Below, in pieces: positions 1 to 19,989 of a stretch of DNA of 64,000 nt (within the stretch, counting starts at the first letter, position 1; each line of letters starts with the position of its first letter). Below the pieces are notes generated by a model, which worked only from the letters and a program-made list of their open reading frames with translations, made no database searches and was not told where the DNA came from. Both the position numbers and the translations under genes were made by a program. The stretch is from contig NC_085056.1 of the NCBI RefSeq assembly GCF_963662255.1, positions 6,700,216 to 6,764,215 on the forward strand, read 5' to 3'. Origin of the DNA: Cinclus cinclus. Taxonomy: Eukaryota; Chordata; Aves; Passeriformes; Cinclidae.

Positions 1-7918
<7,918 letters not shown>

Positions 7919-10453
7919 CACACGTGGAGAAACACCACAGACTTGTTTTTAATGAACTCCAACCAATACTGAGAGGGGAAAGCATCTCTAACCAATCTTT
8001 ATGCACATAGAACCATAGCCACGGCCAGATTTCATGCTAACCTGTAATCTGTTTATCTTAAAACTGAAATCTTTAATAAGCTCTTTCCAGCTGCCAGCAA
8101 TGGGAGCTGGTTTCAGCAGTCAAGAGCTATGGCTATTGGTTCCTCCGAGCAAGAGCAGAGGGAGTTGTTTCTTCTTCCCCTTTTCCTTCTCACCTGTCGC
8201 AAGTGCTGAAAAACTTTTCACTGGAAGTACACATACAATGCATTTTAGAAAAGAAGAGAAAATAACTATTTCCTAAAACAGGGCCGTGCTGTCTTGTGCT
8301 CGAAAGTCTCTATTTTTGGCAGAAGTCAGTACTAAAAAGAGAATGCCAATGTTTTCCTGTTTAATGTAGCCTCCTGCTGGTCAGAGACTCTGTAATTTCT
8401 GATATTAAACTGCTCAAAGACTGGATCTGTACACAGACTGATTTGAAAAGACAGTGTGGAGACTGTAGAGAAACTCACAGGTTTTAATAACTTGGTGATT
8501 CCAAAGAATGTTCCAATTTGTTTTTAAATGTTAAAAGATCAGTAGTATTTTCAAGTACATAATGTTTCTGATGCTTTTAACTTCAATACCCACATTTTTT
8601 TGTGAGGTTATAATTTTCAGGAGGTATTCTTAACTAATTACAATGCTGGACTGGAATTAATTTGATATTCTGGGTATTTTTTAAGGTATCATCGAACATC
8701 TTTTTTAATCAGTGTTGTTTTTGAAAGCTAGCTCAAGTTTTCCAATATCTTAAAATATTAGAGGAGAATTCTGGACCAGTTTATTTAAAACAAGGTTATT
8801 TGGATAGCAATTTCAGTCTTATTCTGAACTCCTTAAAAATGCACCTTCTTTGCCACATGTCAGTCCTGCTCTGAGCAGGTTTGGGGCCACACTTCCTATT
8901 TTTGGTAGGGATCATACAGTGGGAATCTCTGCTCCACTTCAATTACACATTTGTGATGTTTGTATATTAAGGATGCACTTCAGTAGGCAGCTCTTGACTT
9001 TTACTAGGTTTCTACAAGGAATCAGGGTTCGCAGCTGGTATCAGTGAAGTAGCACAAAAATCAGTGGGATTCTGCTTATTTTGCACCAACTGAGGATGTG
9101 ACTTGGTCTCTTCCAAGTCCTGACAGGTTGATTTTTTTAAAAATATCTGTCTGTGTAGTAGAACTTTCCTAATTCACACACAACTTACACCAAAACCATC
9201 CCACTTTTGGCAGTGATTCAGCAGCAGAGGCTGTTATAGCGAATTCTCATGGTGTGATGTAGCTTATTTTTAAAATCATTTATCTTTATTGTACTGTGAA
9301 GTACTAACAAAGCAGAGCTGAGGCTGCTTCTTTCTGCTGAGTGCTCTGGCTTCCTACAGACCTCAGCAGGAGCTGAGAGCTCTGCACTTAGGTCCCAGAA
9401 CCCAGCTCTCTAGCAACTCCTTTCACTTTCCGCCTTTGCTAACTCAAGGGTGCTGAACTTCATCCAGAGCTGTGTGAATTAGGAAAGTTCTGTCCATCAT
9501 TTTCATGTTGACTTTTGTCCAAATGTAGACTGAATCCAGCAGCGGAGTGCTGGTTAGTGTTTTTGCTAAAACGTGGATTCTCTTCCACCTTGGATGCCTG
9601 GTTTGATTGATAAATCTGTGTCACAGGGATCTCATTTCTTTGCTGACTGTACTTTACAATGTTTTGCTGTATCCATGTTTTCAGCTGGGGCCGAGTCCCT
9701 TCCAGCTCTGTGCTCAATGAGCAAATGTGACCACCATCACTGCCACAAGGGTGTTAGGAATTCAGAATCACTTGAAATGAAGTTTTAAGTGCTTCCAAAT
9801 GCCACGAAGATTTTTATCCCTAAGGCACAAAGTTACAAGTAATACTTTAGGGAAGAGGTGGGACAGAACCATTTTGAACTCTGCCTTAATAGAGTCTAGT
9901 AATTTCAGGGCATTGGTTTCCCTGGCCAGGATTAACTGAGGTAAAATTTTCAGAAGTGCCTAGGACTCCTATTCGTATCAACTGCTCTGTGAAATTAAGG
10001 TCTTCAGACCCAAGTCCACAATGGCTTCTAGGCATCTGCTGTCCCCTCGGAATGCAGCTGCCCTTAGAGCCTCGCTGCCTTTGTGGCCATGGGACTAAGT
10101 GCCTGCGTTCTTTACGGAAAAGATGTGAATGCTTTGGAAAATTTTGCCCCAGACTGTCTTCCATGCAGCTGGTGCTGGGCAGAGGAAGTCAAGGGTGGCG
10201 GAGGAGGGAGCTGTGTTGCAGAGAACTGTCCTGTTCATTTCACAAATGTAAAGACTGTACACTTTGACTGGCTTTCTGCCGCCATCCACACCGGGGGCGT
10301 TTTTGTCAAGCTGGATACCCCATGACCCCGACGCCGCTGTCACCCTGGTTCCTTGCACTCCCCTGGCTTTGGGGAAAGGGACGGGAGGTGGTGACTCCAC
10401 AGGCCCTCGCAGGGGGAAATGAATTGTAGCAAAGTTGTCCTTTCAATAATAAA
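7919..10453 (+). other. RSPRY1: RSPRY1 3' untranslated region with poly(A) signal
   Basis: No exon is recognisable after the RSPRY1 stop codon until the ARL2BP CpG island. The first convincing end-of-message signal in this direction is AATAAA at 10448-10453, followed within about 20 bases by a GU-rich stretch (near 10463-10480). That gives a 3' UTR of about 2.5 kb. The length is inferred; earlier non-canonical sites such as the ATTAAA near 8.4 kb could also be used. Confidence 0.6.
10448..10453 (+). terminator. RSPRY1: Poly(A) signal AATAAA, probable end of RSPRY1
   Basis: Canonical hexamer with a downstream GU-rich element, sitting just before the ARL2BP CpG island begins. RSPRY1 and ARL2BP run in the same direction with well under 1 kb between them. 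Confidence 0.65.
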
Positions 10454-10539
10454 AACATCCTGAAGGCTGGTTGTTGTGCTTTAATTCCTTTTCGGCTGAA
10501 ACCAAGGTGCGTGTTTGCAAGTCTGCTGCGACCGTCGTG

Positions 10540-11240
10540 CCGGGGGAGCCCTAGGTGGGGTCGCTGGGCTGCAGCAGCTGGGGCCTATCCCTAACACTCA
10601 GAGCTCTGCTCTCTGATGGGAAACCCGCTTTACCAGCGCCATTTACAAACAACCACCGCTGTCTCCTCGTCCCTCCCTCAGGCCCGGCGCAGGACGCGCT
10701 CCCCAACCCGCCATGGCGGCGGCACCGCCTTCCCGCGCGGCCCCCGCCGCGCTCTGATTGGGCGGATGCGTCGGGGGCGGGCCCAGCGGGCCGGAGCCGC
10801 GCTGTGATTGGCTGAGGGCCAGGCGGAAGAGCGCGTTCCCCAGGAGACGGCCCGAGGGGAGGGGGCTGCGCGCTGTGCCTGAGGGCGGTGGGTGCGGGCG
10901 GGGGGGCGCGGGGCCTTGGTCTGAGGGAACGGCTGAGAGAGCGGGGGAATGGGGACATGGCACTGCCGGGGCGCTTTGTGGAGTGGGGGGAGGTGGGTGA
11001 TGGCTCGCTCCTCTGGGTCGCTCGGAGGAGAGGGAGGGAGTGAGACGGGCTGGGTGCCGGGAGAGGGACGCGCTCCGCTCCCGCTCTGCCCGCGGTGCTG
11101 CTCCGGGACCGCTCCGAGGGCCGGCGGAGAGTGAAGCCCAGCGGCCCCGGGGTGCTGTGTGCCCTGTTCCGGCACCTGCTCGCAGCCACGGGCCGAGCGT
11201 CCTGCCTAGGATCGCTGTCCAAAGCCTGGCCTGCCAGCCT
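10540..11240 (+). promoter_or_regulatory. ARL2BP: CpG island promoter of ARL2BP with paired inverted CCAAT boxes
   Basis: Very GC- and CpG-rich segment of about 0.7 kb between RSPRY1 and ARL2BP. It contains GATTGG (inverted CCAAT, NF-Y type) at 10756-10761 and 10806-10811, exactly 50 bp apart, with a GC box (GGGGGCGGGCCC) between them. Transcription probably starts shortly downstream, around 10.85-11.0 kb. The ATG exon is about 0.4 kb further on and is preceded by a plausible acceptor ending at 11619, so the first exon may be non-coding; GAG|GTGGGT at 10993 is one candidate donor. The long open frames on both strands here are composition artefacts of the island. Confidence 0.7.
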
Positions 11241-11624
11241 GTCCTGCATCTTACCTGGCTTTATTTCTATAATAGTCAGCCATAGATGTTTCAGGAGAAA
11301 AGATGTAGAGGTTACCCAAAACCCCTTTATAGGGACTGGCTGAATTTTGAGCTTGTTCTCTGAATAGACAAAGTTTCTAGATTATTTGGGTTATTACCAA
11401 AAAATAAGCGGTAGTAATAATTTTGGAAGAACGTGATATTGGAATTCCCATGTTTAAGAATTTATCTCCTGATTTGCTCTTTAGGAAATGTATGGAAGTT
11501 TAGCAGTTGAATTTCTATTAACGCTAAGTCATGTTATTCTTTAGCACTTTGTTCATAAAGAAGAAATAGCCACTAATAGCTGAAACATTCAGATTGTCTC
11601 TCCCATTCTGGCTAGGCAGGAACA

Positions 11625-14600
11625 ATGGAGACTTCTGATGGAGAAAGTTTGGGCGTAGCCACGTGAGTATGCTACATTCTCGTGTGTCGGATTTTCAGTA
11701 AGCTAATTACTAGTTAAAATACCTTGATGGAAATATAATTGCATGAATGAATTTACATCACACTGTTTAGCAGATTCTGCTTCTTAGGGGAACAAAGGTG
11801 CAGAATGCAAAGCTGCAAGAGGAAATAACATCAGCGCAGAGTTTAGATGGAGTCAAAATAGCACTGGGGTCAGTGTAACACTGGGTAGCTCTGCTGAGGG
11901 ATCAGAGCAAGCCTTCTAAGGCTGGAAATTGCTTTTTCTGGTGTTCATTTTAAATTCAGAATTTCTCCTTTTCAAGAGTGTTAGTTGTCTTATGTCGCTG
12001 ATCCTGAGAGGAGACTCTTCCTCTGTTCTCCTTCTAAAACTGAGCCCATTCACAGGTGACCTCAGCCAAATTTCACAGTGGCAGATGCAAAGGTGCTGCT
12101 TCACCCCACGAGTGTCTGCTGTACTCTTTTCCCAAGAGTTGTGGCAGAGGGGATTGTGTGACTGTGCCTCTGTCATGCACGGATTTAACTCTTTCACCCC
12201 CAGGCTCTGAACAACAGCCGTGCCAGGGCTGCCCCAGCAGCACAGTGTGCTCGCCCAGACTGGGCATTGTGAGGTGACAGGGAATTAAAGCACAGTGTTG
12301 GTGAGCTTGTGCCTCTGTAGGCGTGTTGTATAAAGAGATGGAACCGGGTTCTTTTGGAACAGTTAAAATTCCGTTATTTGCACAGACTTAAACCAGGGTT
12401 TAAATTAACACTTTTTCTGTAAGGCTAAGCTGTAAAACTAGGAGTAGCGTTTATTTGGAAGGGGTCGGGGGGGGGGGAGGGGGAAGAGTGGGAATTATCT
12501 CTAGCGAAGTCAGTGCATGCCGAGGGAAGCGCTGAGCCCAGCTGAGCCGAGCTGAGCTGAGCTGAGCTGCCCGAGGGTGTCCAGCCCCATTCCCGGCCCC
12601 GTGCCGCCCTCTCGCGGGCTGTCCCTGTCCCTGTCCCGGGCCTTGGCTGCGCGCAGCTCCCCCGAGCACCGATCCTGTCGCTAGCTGGGCAGACACCTTT
12701 TAAATCGAAGATCTCTCAGTTTTTCCTGATCAGAACGAGCCTGATTATAGCTAAACTGTCGGCTAAACTACTATTGGATTAACTTCACTGGAGTATTCTC
12801 TAATGGCAAAGTAACTTTAATGAGCTTTTCAAAACTTAGTCTGAAGGGCTATCCTACTCTGTTTACTGATGAGAAAGAGACGTTCAATTGAATTTAAATG
12901 GTGCTTTCACTGATCGAAGCGAATTATTTTCTTAAATACAAATGTCCCTATTTCTTTGAGACTTCTTTCCCTCATGTGTGAGAAAAGTTTGTCTTTCATC
13001 CCTTGGAGAAAATAAGAAGAGTTCATCTCCCACTAAAGATGAGCTGTGAATGCCAAAGACATCCTGTGGATTATTTACTGTGTCTGAACAAGTTGCACAA
13101 TAATAGATCCAGGCTCCTGATGCTGGCACCAAAGATTTCCCTGGCTGAATTCAGATCCATAATGGTGTTTATGTTTGCTCATGGTATAATAACCTAAGGA
13201 TATTGTCCCATTTATTTGGATCATATAAGGATGTTTCTTGGAAGAATAAGAAAAATATTTAAATTTCTTCAATTATGTAATACTTGTGTATACATTCAGT
13301 TTAAATTGTACCACAAGACCAAAAATTTCAAAATATTCTCTAGAGTGTCTACAGTTCTGTGATCACCATGTGCAGGAAAGAGAAGCAAAACATAGCAGCT
13401 GGGATTTGTGGGTTGGAAAAGGCTTAATTAATTTGCTAATCTAATTACACTCTTTACATTCTTTTGCACCAGAATTAGAATTACCTTGACAGTAATGCCA
13501 GTAAAACAACATTTATTCTTTCTTGCAATTAGGCACCTTACTAGGAGGAAATAGAGTAGAGGCCTAATGAGAATCTCCATGGAGCAGTCTTCTCATCAAT
13601 GCTGGATGGATTATTTTGTAGGTTGAAACTAGGAAGTTTTTCAGTTATCTTATTTATCTGGGTTTATTTGTACTTAGGCTTTTGTTAATTCTTTTTAAAT
13701 TTAACTTTAATTTCTGCTGTGGTCAGAATATATATGCAGTCCTGTCTTGCTTTGCTTTCAGCTCCACCACTTCTGATGAGTTTGATGCAGTTGTTGGCTA
13801 TCTGGAGGATATCATAATGGGTAAGGTCTGCAAGTAGGTACAGACAGCAACAGGGCTGATAAATTATGTTGCCAGCTGCTCTTCTGGTAATTAGCCAACA
13901 TACAGAGCTCCTGCCTGCTTCATGGAAGCTATCCTTCCTTTCTTACCATGAACCTCTAACCTGATAGTGTAGTAAAAATATACATAAAATTCTTCTGTGT
14001 GCTTATGACTCTTGAAAATTATTCTCTACATCACTGCAGTGCACTGCTTCTTGGGAAAACAGTAAAGATGTTTGTGCATCTCACAGAGAAATCAAAGCTT
14101 TCTGGGATTTTTGTGGAAGAGATTCTGAGAGGCAGGCTTCCCTTCCCCAGCTCTGCCCAAACCTCTCCTAACATGTCTATCAGGATGTTCTTAGAAGCCA
14201 CCATAGTTTATCTGGGCAGTTTTCTGCAGTGCCCAGTTGCTACTGCAGGGAGCCTTTTGCACTCTGATAGAAAGTGCCTGAGCTGCAGACTGAGAGTTGG
14301 TTCTATTCCAGCACTGAAAGCTGCAAGAATGGGGAACCTTATTCTTTGTATCCAGCCCTAAAGCACAAAGGTGATCACAGAATCATAGAATGGTTTGGGT
14401 TGGAATGGATCTTAAAGATCATTCAACTCCCCTTCCATGGACAGGGACACCCTCCACTAGAGCAGGCTGCTCACAATCCCATCCAGCCTGGCCACCTGGC
14501 AGTAAAAGGTGCTCAGTTCTCAGGAATGTGATTTTAACTGAAAGTCAGTGTGTCCAGGAAAGTTTTTTACAAGGTGCCAAGGCAGAATTCATGCTGATCA

Positions 14601-17600
14601 GCCATCAGCTGCTTTACAAGAGCAGCACATAATTTCTTTGGTCACATCCTTCCCAGAGGGATTCAGATTCTGGAGCCTTGGTTGCCTGGTGATGCAGTTG
14701 AATCTGGAGAAATGGTAACTAAATTAACTTGGAACCCATCAGAGTTTGGAAGGCTGTGACTGGTGTCTTTTACCAGTGTTTATAAATATACTTTTTATTT
14801 AGACCGGTTCTGTGCAATTCCATGGTGACCTACCATGTTTATTTTTACTCTTCTTCCACAAGTGGAATAAACTTCTTTGGCTGTCAATTGAAAATTTAAT
14901 CTGGGAGTTTCACTGGTATTTTTAAATTCAAAGAAAAAAACTTACTTTGAGTTGTTGTGGGAAAGAGGTACTCAATATAAAAATACAAATGTTTTGCTGA
15001 CTTTAGAGCCAGAACAAAAAGAGGTTCAGAATAAATAAGTATTAATAAATGTAGAACAGGAAGACTGTTTTGGTAATATTTCACCAGCAGCCTCTGTCTT
15101 CTCACAGATGGGTCAGAAGTGGTGGTTTGGCAGCAGCTGTGGTGCTGATGTGATGAACTCTGCACGTGTGCAGGGCTCTGTGGTTACAGCAGGGAAGCAG
15201 AGGACCAGTGAATGTGGGGTTTGTGTTACAGAAAGAATGACTAAACTCCTAACTGTGCTGCATTTCTGTTGTGGCCCAGATGATGATTTCCAGTTAATAC
15301 AGAGGAATTTTTTGGAGAAGCACTACCAGGAGTTTGATGACTCAGAAGAAAACAAGCTCATCTATACGGACATTTTTAATGAATATGTAAGATACCTTTT
15401 CCTATTTTTCATATGTATTACTTTTTTTAATAGTTCTGCCTGTATAAAATACTGGGCTTACATGGAGCAGATCCCAATGTGTTCCTGTTTTCTTCAGAAG
15501 CACAACCATGATCTGTGAGCAAGAAAAAATTTTGAAGCTTTAGGTTCCTTTCTCACTGTTTCACACAACATTTTCTAGAGCTATTTTGGAAGTTGTGTAG
15601 CTCTCTTGAACAGAAATTTAGCCAATTGATGTAGTAAATAATGTGTTTAGCATGTGTGCAAACAAAGTTTTTTCTTTTCCAGTTATATTATTTTTTGTAT
15701 TGGATAATTCAATCACATTCTTCATGCAAAGCATAATCAAGAAACTAGACCAGTCTACTATTCAGTACCATTAAATGAGTTGGAAAAATATTTGTTACTA
15801 GATACAAATAGTCAGTGTTTGTTCTTCCCAAGATGCCCAGCAAAAAATGTGCAGCTCTGTGCCTCAGGGCTGGTGTGAGAACAGAACCATCAACACCCAC
15901 TGAGGATCTGCAGTTGTGCCCACTGAGGATCATGCAGAGTGTCAAGAAGGTGTCAGTGTAAGGATGCTGTTTGAAATCTGCTTCTGAAATCTGTTGTCAT
16001 CTTACTGGGGTGGTTTGTCTGGGTTTTTTTCAGATCTCTTTAGTAGAGAAATACATTGAAGAGAAGTTGCTTGATCGGATTCGTGGGTTTGATATGGTTG
16101 CTTTCACAGTGTCATTGCAGTAAGTCTCTGCTTTGCTTTTGGTTGAGGAGTGTCTTATGTGCCTCTCAGTTCTTTTTATCTAGATTAAAGCTTGGGTTTG
16201 ACTGTTCTCCCTTTAGATGATGGTTCCACTTTAGCTTAAAAAATGAAGTGTTCATGCAGGCAGTGGCTGACCACTTTTCTTGCCTTCAGCATGTCCTGCT
16301 ACTCTAAATTTCTCAATTCTCATGCTGAAATATTTTGTGTTTGAAGGGGTAGGAAGAGAAATCAGAATGAGAGCACTGGATGATTTTCATATTTATTGTC
16401 ACTTCGAAGCCAGACCCTTAAAAGGTTTGGTCTTGTTTCTCTCTTCCAGGCATCTCAAGTAGCCTGGTAGTGTTTCACTCATGTGATTAAATTCCTTTAT
16501 TGCAATTTTTGTATGGAGCATTCAGAGAAGAGTTTGGTTTGTGTTCAGCTTTTGCATTGGGTCATTTTAGCTTAACCAGCTTCCTGAAGAGCTTGTTTTT
16601 GAAAGATCACTGGTTTTAGTGATAAGAAAGGCAAGTGTAATTGGGAACTGAGTATCTTAAAATATTTGAATCTGTTTAATTTTTAATGTTTCTTAAATAA
16701 GCAGGTCTGGTTTTCAAGGACTGATAGGATACTCATAGGTCTTGGATTTAGATAAATGTAACAATGTAGTTGGATTGGAGATACTACATGGTAGTATTTG
16801 GCTGCATTTTTGCTATATGATAACCTGCAATAACATTCTTGTTTAAATACTGATATTGTTTTACTTGTCTGTTTTGACCTTGTACCATTTTAAAATAACT
16901 AATTTTTCTCATTCCCCAATTTCTTTTTCTCTGTAGACAGCACAAAGATGAAATGCCAGGTGATATATTTGATCTGCTGCTCACATTTACAGACTTTCTG
17001 GCTTTCAAAGAAATGTTCTTGGAATACAGAGCTGTGAGTATATCACATTGTTTATTTTCATTGGCAGAATGGCTCTTGATTTGGGTGTAGCTCCTGAGAG
17101 TGCCAAATGAAAGCTACTACAGTAGATTGCTGTATTTAATCAAAGGCTGCAATGGAATCAAAAGAAAAATTACTTCACTGAGTGGCTTTTTAAACTCAAA
17201 CTGCACATTTAATAGTTTCTAGAAAACATGAATGAAGCTGGCATGAAAACATGGGAACATTCATGAAAATATGAATGAAGTGGGCGAGCTCTTCCTGCTT
17301 TTGTGAACTTCCTGCATTTGTGAACGTTGTTTTCCAAATGCACAGAAGGAAACACTTTTTCACTGTGACAGTCTCTGAGCACTGTCACAGCTTCCTTGTC
17401 CAGAGAGGTTGTGGAGTCTCCATCCTTGGGGATATTCTAAAGTTGTCTGGACACAGTCCTGAGTGACCATGCTTCAACGTGGGGTTTGGCCCAGATGACC
17501 TCCATAGACCCCTTTCCATCTTGGCCATTCTGACTCTGTAGTATCTTTTATTTTTTATTCCTAGTCTATCCAAAATCCACTTTTTAAGCCTCCTCCTCCT

Positions 17601-18216
17601 CTCTGTGTCAGCTGGAAAAATTACAAAAGTGCTGAGATTTTTGGATTAGGTTTTTCCTAACAGAATGAAAATCAGTGCTCTCCAGTGTCAGTCCAGTCCT
17701 GTTTGACAAGGAGCAAAACAATCACAGCTGTGGTTATGCCTTTGCCCCTTCCCCATCCCTGTGAATTTTGTGGAAAAGGAGACAGGCTGAACAGAAAGAG
17801 TCAGTCCATGTATCAACAGCAGGAGGAGTTTCAGTTGGGATTTGCAGATTGGGGTCTCTGAGAAGCAAATGACAGGAGCCAGATTTCTGTAGATCCCTGA
17901 GCCACTGGCACAGCATCCCTGTGTGTGCTCCAGGTGTGAGCAAGACTGCCCTGACATGGGCAGACAGTGGCAGGGTGACAGCCCCCTCACCCCAGGGATT
18001 CCTGCACAATCTTCTTGGGTTCACATTCAATCACAGATGCTCAAGTAATTTTATAATGGTTTGATGCAGCAGAGAATCTGTTGCCTGTTTCTTTTTTTGA
18101 AATTCTTATTCCACTGTGGAGTCACGGATTTCTTTTTTTCTCCATGTTTCTAGGAAAAAGAAGGTCGAAGTCTGGATTTAAGCAGTGCGTTAGTGGTGAC
18201 TTCATTAAACCATTAA
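11625..18216 (+). CDS. ARL2BP: ADP-ribosylation factor-like 2-binding protein (BART), complete
   Basis: ARL2BP (BART) binds GTP-bound ARL2 and ARL3, helps keep STAT3 in the nucleus and works at the ciliary base; human mutations cause retinitis pigmentosa. Coding exons are 11625-11662, 13762-13820, 15280-15386, 16034-16119, 16937-17033 and 18154-18216, all GT-AG, giving 149 residues. The BART helical core is clear: EFDAVVGYLEDIIM, then ENKLIYTDIFNEY, EKYIEEKLLDRI, and DIFDLLLTFTDFLAFKEMF with the AEKEGR tail. The start has a strong context (A at -3, G at +4), and a TAG lies in frame just upstream in genomic sequence. The protein stops after VVTSLNH, so it lacks about 15 C-terminal residues of the human protein as I remember it, and the N-terminus also differs. 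Order after RSPRY1 and before PLLP matches human 16q13. Confidence 0.94.
11663..13761 (+). other. ARL2BP: ARL2BP intron 1
   Basis: Mostly AT-rich non-coding sequence with one GC-rich patch at about 12.46-12.69 kb. That patch contains a G-run near 12467-12480 and a degenerate (GAGCT)n tandem. No exon is recognised. Confidence 0.7.
12541..12569. repeat. (GAGCT)n pentanucleotide repeat
   Basis: About six copies of a GAGCT unit, one carrying a T-to-C change, lie inside a small CpG-rich patch in ARL2BP intron 1. Confidence 0.8.
14071..14850 (+). repeat. Copy A of a ~0.75-kb local duplication or unnamed interspersed repeat
   Basis: This part of ARL2BP intron 2 matches 18379-19135 in direct orientation over nearly its whole length. 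Shared landmarks in order are TTTTGCACTCTGATA, GTGCCTGAGCTGCAG, an internal CR1-like fragment, GGTGCTCAGTTCTCAGGA, CAAGGTGCCAAGGCAGAATT and TTCCATGGTGACCT. The copies differ by many substitutions and small indels, so the duplication is not recent. It could also be two insertions of one repeat family that I do not recognise. Confidence 0.8.
14374..14500 (-). mobile_element. CR1 LINE 3'-end fragment
   Basis: The plus strand reads ATCATAGAATGGTTTGGG followed by the usual AAAGATCATTCAACTCCC and CATGGACAGGGACACC pattern. This is the reverse complement of the avian CR1 3' end with its ATTCTATG terminal repeat. It lies inside duplicated copy A. Confidence 0.85.
17345..17541 (+). mobile_element. CR1 LINE 3'-end fragment
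   Basis: Lies in the last ARL2BP intron. It shows the CR1 3' pattern in sense orientation: TTTTTCACTGTGACAG, CCAGAGAGGTTGTGGAG, GATGACCTCCATAGA and the end TTCTGACTCTGTA. Diverged and 5'-truncated, as most CR1 copies are. Confidence 0.8.
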
Positions 18217-18378
18217 ACAAGTCATTCTGAAGGGAGTTCTGTTGTATTTTAAGCAAGGTCTATTCAATTTTCAGAGGTGAAAGGCAGCGATTCCCGAGAG
18301 ACGCCGGGGCAGAGGGGCGGGGACTCGGCTCCACGGCGGCTGTCAGGGAGGTGGGTGTGCGGTGGGGCAGGGCCAGGA

Positions 18379-19135
18379 CTGTGCATTCTTCTCCAGGGGC
18401 TGAAATCAAAACTTTCTGGAATTTTTATTCTCTTTTACAAAATGGATGGAAGAGACTGTGAGAGACAGTCTTCCTTTCTCCAGCTCTACCCAAACTTCTC
18501 TTTATATGTCTGCAGGATCTTCTTTAGAAGCTGGTGTGGTTTGTCTGAGCAGTTCTCTGCAGTGCCCAGCTGCTTGCTGCTGCTGCAGGGAGCCTTTTGC
18601 ACTCTGATATAAAGTGCCTGAGCTGCAGTTTGAGCTCCTTGTTCTTTGTCCTGTCTCTGCTGAACACAGAGAACAGTTTATTCCTTCTGTTCCTGCAGCC
18701 TCATTGCTTAACTGGAAATCATTCAGTTCCAACCCCCCTGCCATGGGCAGGGACACCTTCCACTAGAGCAGGCTGCTCACAATCCCATCCAGCCTGGCCA
18801 CCTGGCAGTAAAAGGTGCTCAGTTCTCAGGACTGTGGTTTTAACTGAGAATCCAGCAAGGAAATTTTTTACAAGGTGCCAAGGCAGAATTCATGCTGATC
18901 AGCTGCTTTATAGGAACAGCACATAATTTTCTTGGTCACATCCTTCCCAGAGAGATTCAGATTCTGGAGCCTTGGTTGCCTGGTGATGCAGTTGAACCTG
19001 GAGAAATACTGATTAAACTAATTTGGAACATATCAGAGTTTGGAAGGCTGAGACCAATGTCCTTTATCAGTGTTTGTAAGTAAATTTTCTGTTTAGATTG
19101 TGGAATTCCATGGTGACCTCCCATGTTAATTTCTA
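18379..19135 (+). repeat. Copy B of the ~0.75-kb local duplication
   Basis: Direct-orientation match to 14071-14850, starting about 160 bases after the ARL2BP stop codon. It keeps the internal CR1-derived stretch (CCATGGGCAGGGACACC at about 18.74 kb), but the CR1 terminus present in copy A is missing or badly diverged. Confidence 0.8.
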
Positions 19136-19243
19136 TTAATTTTATTGTTTTTATTTTCTTACTGTTCCTGTTACATATATATATGTATGTCTATATATTC
19201 ATAATTGTGGAAATTTCACCCTTGATTTACTTGCTGACAACCA

Positions 19244-19249
19244 AATAAA
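19244..19249 (+). terminator. ARL2BP: Poly(A) signal AATAAA, probable end of ARL2BP
   Basis: Canonical hexamer on the plus strand about 1 kb after the stop codon and 0.7 kb before the opposing PLLP poly(A) signal. The 19250-19989 stretch between them shows no gene. Confidence 0.6.
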
Positions 19250-19989
19250 GGCAGATCTGTCTCATGGACCAATGCCATGTGTCCAGTTCCTTTTCAGTTC
19301 TCACCTTCCATCAATGCAGTTCAATTTTCTGATCCTGCCTCTGCAGACAACCTGGTAAAACTTCTCCCATGCAGAGCATGCAGTAAGATTTGCAGTGTAG
19401 CTCACCATGCACCAGCTTTTGAACTTACTGAATCTACTTTTACTGCCTTGTACAAGGAGGGTGTGAAAGAAAAGCTGCTCTGCCTGGCTGAGCATCACTT
19501 CTCATTCTGACAAACACCCGAAAGGTGAATTTGTGGTCTGCAGCATGGGGGAGGAGTGTGGTTCTTCCCTCTCCTGAGGTGCTGATCTTGCCTGTGTTCC
19601 CAGAGCTTTTGCAGTCTTGATTGTAATTTCTCTAAATGACCTGCAGCTAATGGGCAAAATTGACTTGCTGGTTAATGAGGTGAACTCGGGAGTGTGTGGT
19701 GCTGAGTCAGGAAGAAGGAGGGATCAAAGCCTAGGCACCTCGTTTGTGTTCTTGTGGTCTTGGATGCACACTCTGAGCGTGTGTCTGCATTAAGCAACGA
19801 GAGGTGAACCCTGAGGTGAGCTCTCTGCACTTATTCCTTCCATAGCCCACAGGGGCTAAAAACCACATGGAGTGGGAAGGAACACCCACCCCTACAGTGA
19901 CATCTCTGCTGTCCCCCATGCTGTATGTGCTGCCTCCACACAAGACAAGTTTTCTCATGACAGACTCCAGTGCTGGATTTAGGAATGTT

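Larger units (their letters stand above)
18217..19249 (+). other. ARL2BP: ARL2BP 3' UTR with GC-rich insert, duplication copy B and poly(A) signal
   Basis: After the TAA come about 65 bases of AT-rich sequence, then an abrupt GC/CpG-rich patch (18285-18372), then copy B of the local duplication. The first good AATAAA is at 19244-19249. If that is the real end, most of this 3' UTR consists of repeat sequence, which is inference. Confidence 0.55.

Noticed and set aside
10551..11249. Long minus- and plus-strand open frames (up to 232 codons) in the ARL2BP CpG island
   Set aside because: Pro/Arg/Ala-rich products without any domain; stop codons are rare here simply because of base composition.
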